Origin: Chara braunii
Lineage: Eukaryota > Streptophyta > Charophyceae > Charales > Characeae
Reading direction: 5' to 3'
Assembly (NCBI GenBank): GCA_003427395.1
Contig: BFEA01000230.1
Location: 2,169,530 to 2,223,212 of the forward strand
DNA: 53,683 bases
Shown here: in pieces, positions 53,024-53,683 of the stretch
Numbering within the stretch: the first letter of the stretch is position 1
Layout of the letters: each line of letters starts with the position of its first letter
The notes under the pieces: model-generated
The model's input: the letters and a program-made list of their open reading frames with translations, nothing else
Told to the model about the DNA's origin: nothing
Database searches by the model: none
Translations under genes and position numbers: made by a program

Positions 53024-53683
53024 TTAAACCACCACTACCTTTCTCACTGTTGGGAAAACAGGGAATATACGTCAGACTATGTTTATCGGGGGTCCCGAGG
53101 AGGCCCGCGCAAAGTAAAGTTGTTTGGACCTTATGGGTCTGTGCAACCAAAAAAAAAAATAATAAATAAAGTCACCGCAGGGAAAGGAAGGACGTCGAGG
53201 AAGACCGTGAAGGTGGTGTGCAATCTTTGGTGCTTGAAGGAACGAATCTACCCATAGTAACAACTAGCTCCATGTTGTTGTTGGTTTTTTTTTTTTCCTT
53301 TTGATGTCGTTATAGTGTCCTGCTAACCACGCAGGGCGGAATCCACGAACAGATGACACTTTGCAACAAAGGTGACACTCTTACATGTACTTAAGATTAT
53401 GTATCCAGTTGTTTTCACGACACTAGATATTGTTTTTCATTTTGTTTTTCCCCTGCTTTTCTGTCCTCCTGTAAGAGCACTCTCACTTGTGTCCGCGATT
53501 CGGTATCCAATTGCTTCCGCGTCCAAAGAACATTTTTTTTTTTTTTTTTTTCTTCGTTTTATCATGGGTGTGCTACCTTATTACGAGAGGGTTGTAACGC
53601 CCGTTCCTATGGCACACTCTCACGTGTACCCCGAATTTTGTATCTAGTTACTTTCACGTCGTTAATCTTTTTTTCTTTTTTTT
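53024..53683. mobile_element. TTAA-family element, left part, runs off the window
   Basis: TTAAACCACCACTACCTT starts at 53,024. Internal blocks 'gtgtcctgctaaccacgcagg' type (about 53,317) and 'gtatccagttgttttcac' type (53,403, with variants at 53,505 and 53,642) correspond to the subrepeats of 47,106-48,001. The right end is not reached. Confidence 0.65.

Overview
This window reads as a repeat-dominated nuclear contig of a large plant-type eukaryotic genome. There are no operons or bacterial signals. The elements are plant-like: chromodomain Ty3 (gypsy) retrotransposons with an initiator-Met tRNA primer site, a LINE with a zf-RVT domain, a hAT transposase relic and long simple-sequence tracts. 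A charophyte green alga such as Chara is my best guess, from the look of the Ty3 gag, protease and integrase tails and the density of microsatellites, but this is an inference. I see no intact single-copy host gene anywhere.

Layout. 1-2.2 kb: end of one LINE copy and unassigned DNA. 2.25-5.25 kb: a 5'-truncated LINE on the minus strand with a 13-bp target duplication and a 5' inversion. 6.1-14.7 kb: TTAA-flanked small elements, a short LTR, and a decayed minus-strand Ty3 chromovirus (element A) whose integrase is split by a 214-bp hAT-type MITE with an 8-bp duplication. 15.5-20.4 kb: the 5' half of a second Ty3 element (B: LTR, primer site, gag, protease) on the plus strand, cut by a further LTR (D). 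21.9-24.6 kb: the 3' half of the same family (C: integrase, chromo-like tail, LTR) on the minus strand, so B and C converge. 24.6-27.1 kb: purine-rich and 120-bp minisatellites. 27.2-30.2 kb: broken hAT transposase. 30.4-35.8 kb: diverged LTR, palindromic microsatellite elements, an assembly gap and a 2-kb purine minisatellite. 36.5-36.7 kb: a sequencing-adapter artefact. 36.7-39.4 kb: nothing recognised. 39.4-45.0 kb: three different arrays of hairpin-forming repeats plus a hammerhead ribozyme motif. 45.2-52.6 kb: a Penelope-like element (PLE) on the minus strand with 1.2-kb direct terminal repeats, interrupted by a TTAA transposon. 53.0 kb to the end: another TTAA element.

The two most interesting objects are these. 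First, the 39.4-41.4 kb region carries two families of two-stem hairpins. Their inner loops and internal-loop bases are conserved, while the outer arms differ completely between copies yet stay complementary; a hammerhead core lies between the arrays. Second, the PLE has a CCHC knuckle, a SAP-like domain and a GIY-YIG nuclease upstream (N-terminal) of the reverse transcriptase. That is the permuted order described for Chlamys/Naiad-type PLEs. It sits between GA microsatellite tracts and carries hammerhead-like cores in both terminal repeats.

Data quality matters here: a 38-bp Nextera/Tn5 junction with duplicated flanks (36,511-36,706), a 326-N gap inside a CT tract (33,015-33,340) and single Ns at 25,604, 40,097, 40,152, 40,161, 40,189 and 40,212.
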